A stretch of 64,000 nucleotides of DNA from Salinicoccus roseus (lineage in GTDB: Bacteria; Bacillota; Bacilli; Staphylococcales; Salinicoccaceae). The stretch spans positions 1,116,001 through 1,180,000 of the forward strand of contig NZ_RKQJ01000001.1 in the NCBI RefSeq assembly GCF_003814515.1, in the 5' to 3' direction. The translations under genes were made by a program, and so were the position numbers. Below, piece by piece: positions 63,491 through 64,000 of this stretch; position 1 is the first letter of the stretch, and each line of letters opens with the position of its first letter. The notes under the pieces are model-generated. The model saw nothing but the letters and a program-made list of their open reading frames with translations, was not told where the DNA came from and did not search any database.

Positions 63491-64000
63491 TCAGAACATT
63501 TTTCCTTTTGAATAGGCGAGCAGTGGGCCACCGATTTTGAATATCGCCCTCGAATCGATGACACGCTTCATGAATGCCGCCTTCTTGCCTTTGATCTCAC
63601 GGCCCATTACAAGTCCGATGCCATCTTTGGATCCGAGTGAACAGACGGTACCCCTGTCGTTGTAGGAGAACTCCTCGAGCCGTTCCCCTTTGAGTGAAAG
63701 CTCGATGTTCTTCGCTGTATGTTCACCCAGCTGCATGGCAATCTGGGCAGTCGTCGGCCATGGACGCTCAGTCTCCCCGTTCATCACCGCAGCGACGTCA
63801 CCGATTGCATAGATGTTGTCGTACCCTTCAATGCGCAGATCCGGTCCTACGACGATGCGTCCACGTTTGACACCATCGAATGATTCTTCCATCAGGCTGC
63901 TGCCACGTACACCAGCCGTCCAGATGACGCTGTTCGCTTCGATCTGCTGCTTCTCATCATTCACTTCCACGACGAAGCCATCTTCATTCGCTGCAACGAT
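63491..64000 (-). CDS. ndh: Type II NADH dehydrogenase, C-terminal part
   Basis: The gene runs off the right edge; the last ~170 codons are present. [16 protein letters not shown], the second FAD block [38 protein letters not shown] with the quinone-proximal AQIAMQ motif, and the C-terminal membrane-binding helices are typical of single-subunit non-proton-pumping NADH:menaquinone oxidoreductases (Ndh/YumB). It feeds electrons into the respiratory chain. The N-terminal FAD and NADH folds lie outside the window. The reading frame is open to position 64000. Confidence 0.92.
   Translation of the reverse strand: MVAANEDGFVVEVNDEKQQIEANSVIWTAGVRGSSLMEESFDGVKRGRIVVGPDLRIEGYDNIYAIGDVAAVMNGETERPWPTTAQIAMQLGEHTAKNIELSLKGERLEEFSYNDRGTVCSLGSKDGIGLVMGREIKGKKAAFMKRVIDSRAIFKIGGPLLAYSKGKMF

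Overview
The window looks like core chromosome of a moderately halophilic member of the Staphylococcaceae, most likely Salinicoccus or a close relative. Three things point there. The gene content and local order resemble the Staphylococcus aureus segment fabH - opp - clpB - CoA-disulfide reductase - addBA - spsB - pgi - rocD/gudB - mnhA-G - pepA - ndh. The base composition is clearly richer in G+C than Staphylococcus. A complete ectoine/hydroxyectoine-type uptake system (EhuABCD) and a seven-subunit Mnh/Mrp Na+/H+ antiporter fit a salt-adapted cell. This assignment is inference from content; no rRNA gene is present to confirm it.

Layout. 1-6.9 kb: the start of fabH with a FapR-type operator, then an oligopeptide ABC transporter operon (oppD-F-B-C-A) on the minus strand, headed by a 56-codon ORF with a strong ribosome-binding site. 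7.0-8.4 kb: a small YjzD-like membrane protein and a nitronate monooxygenase-family flavoprotein. 8.6-13.4 kb: the glycerol regulon, glpP-glpF-glpK-glpD, with a cre-overlapped promoter and a GlpP-type antiterminator leader. 13.5-13.7 kb: a 41-bp tandem repeat whose units each fold into a hairpin. 13.7-16.9 kb: ehuB-C-D-A. 17.2-19.9 kb: clpB with a textbook CtsR box. 19.9-24.3 kb: uppP, a SufT-like protein, a HAD phosphatase, a DegV protein and CoA-disulfide reductase. 24.4-36.5 kb (minus strand): a membrane-anchored GH13 protein lacking catalytic residues, a YisL-like protein, an FAH-family hydrolase, a polytopic membrane protein coupled to addA, the AddAB helicase-nuclease, signal peptidase I and a TVP38 protein.

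36.6-44.2 kb: pgi, then trpD-C-F-B-A preceded by two complete tandem tryptophan T-boxes; trpE and trpG are missing. A MalY/PatB-type enzyme lies upstream. 44.3-48.9 kb: a DUF302 protein and a TetR regulator divergent from an RND exporter. 48.9-53.3 kb: two tandem glutamate dehydrogenase paralogues and ornithine aminotransferase, the latter preceded by two overlapping small ORFs. 53.5-55.2 kb: an S1-domain protein, DUF1871, a small membrane protein and cyclophilin. 55.3-61.2 kb: mnhA-G. 61.2-64.0 kb: a thioesterase, leucyl aminopeptidase, a YuiB-like protein and the 3' end of a type II NADH dehydrogenase gene.

How the parts work together. Glycerol uptake, phosphorylation and oxidation form one carbon-regulated unit. 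Peptide import, aminopeptidase, RocD and the glutamate dehydrogenases feed amino-acid catabolism, and near-consensus cre sites suggest carbon control of several of them. Compatible-solute import and Na+/H+ antiport are the salt-adaptation genes. No CRISPR array, transposase, prophage, tRNA or rRNA was seen. I did not find a convincing new defence or mobile system. The most unusual items are the hairpin repeat array, the inactive-looking GH13 protein, the divergent glutamate dehydrogenase pair, the sORF pair ahead of rocD, and the trp operon with tandem T-boxes but no trpEG.
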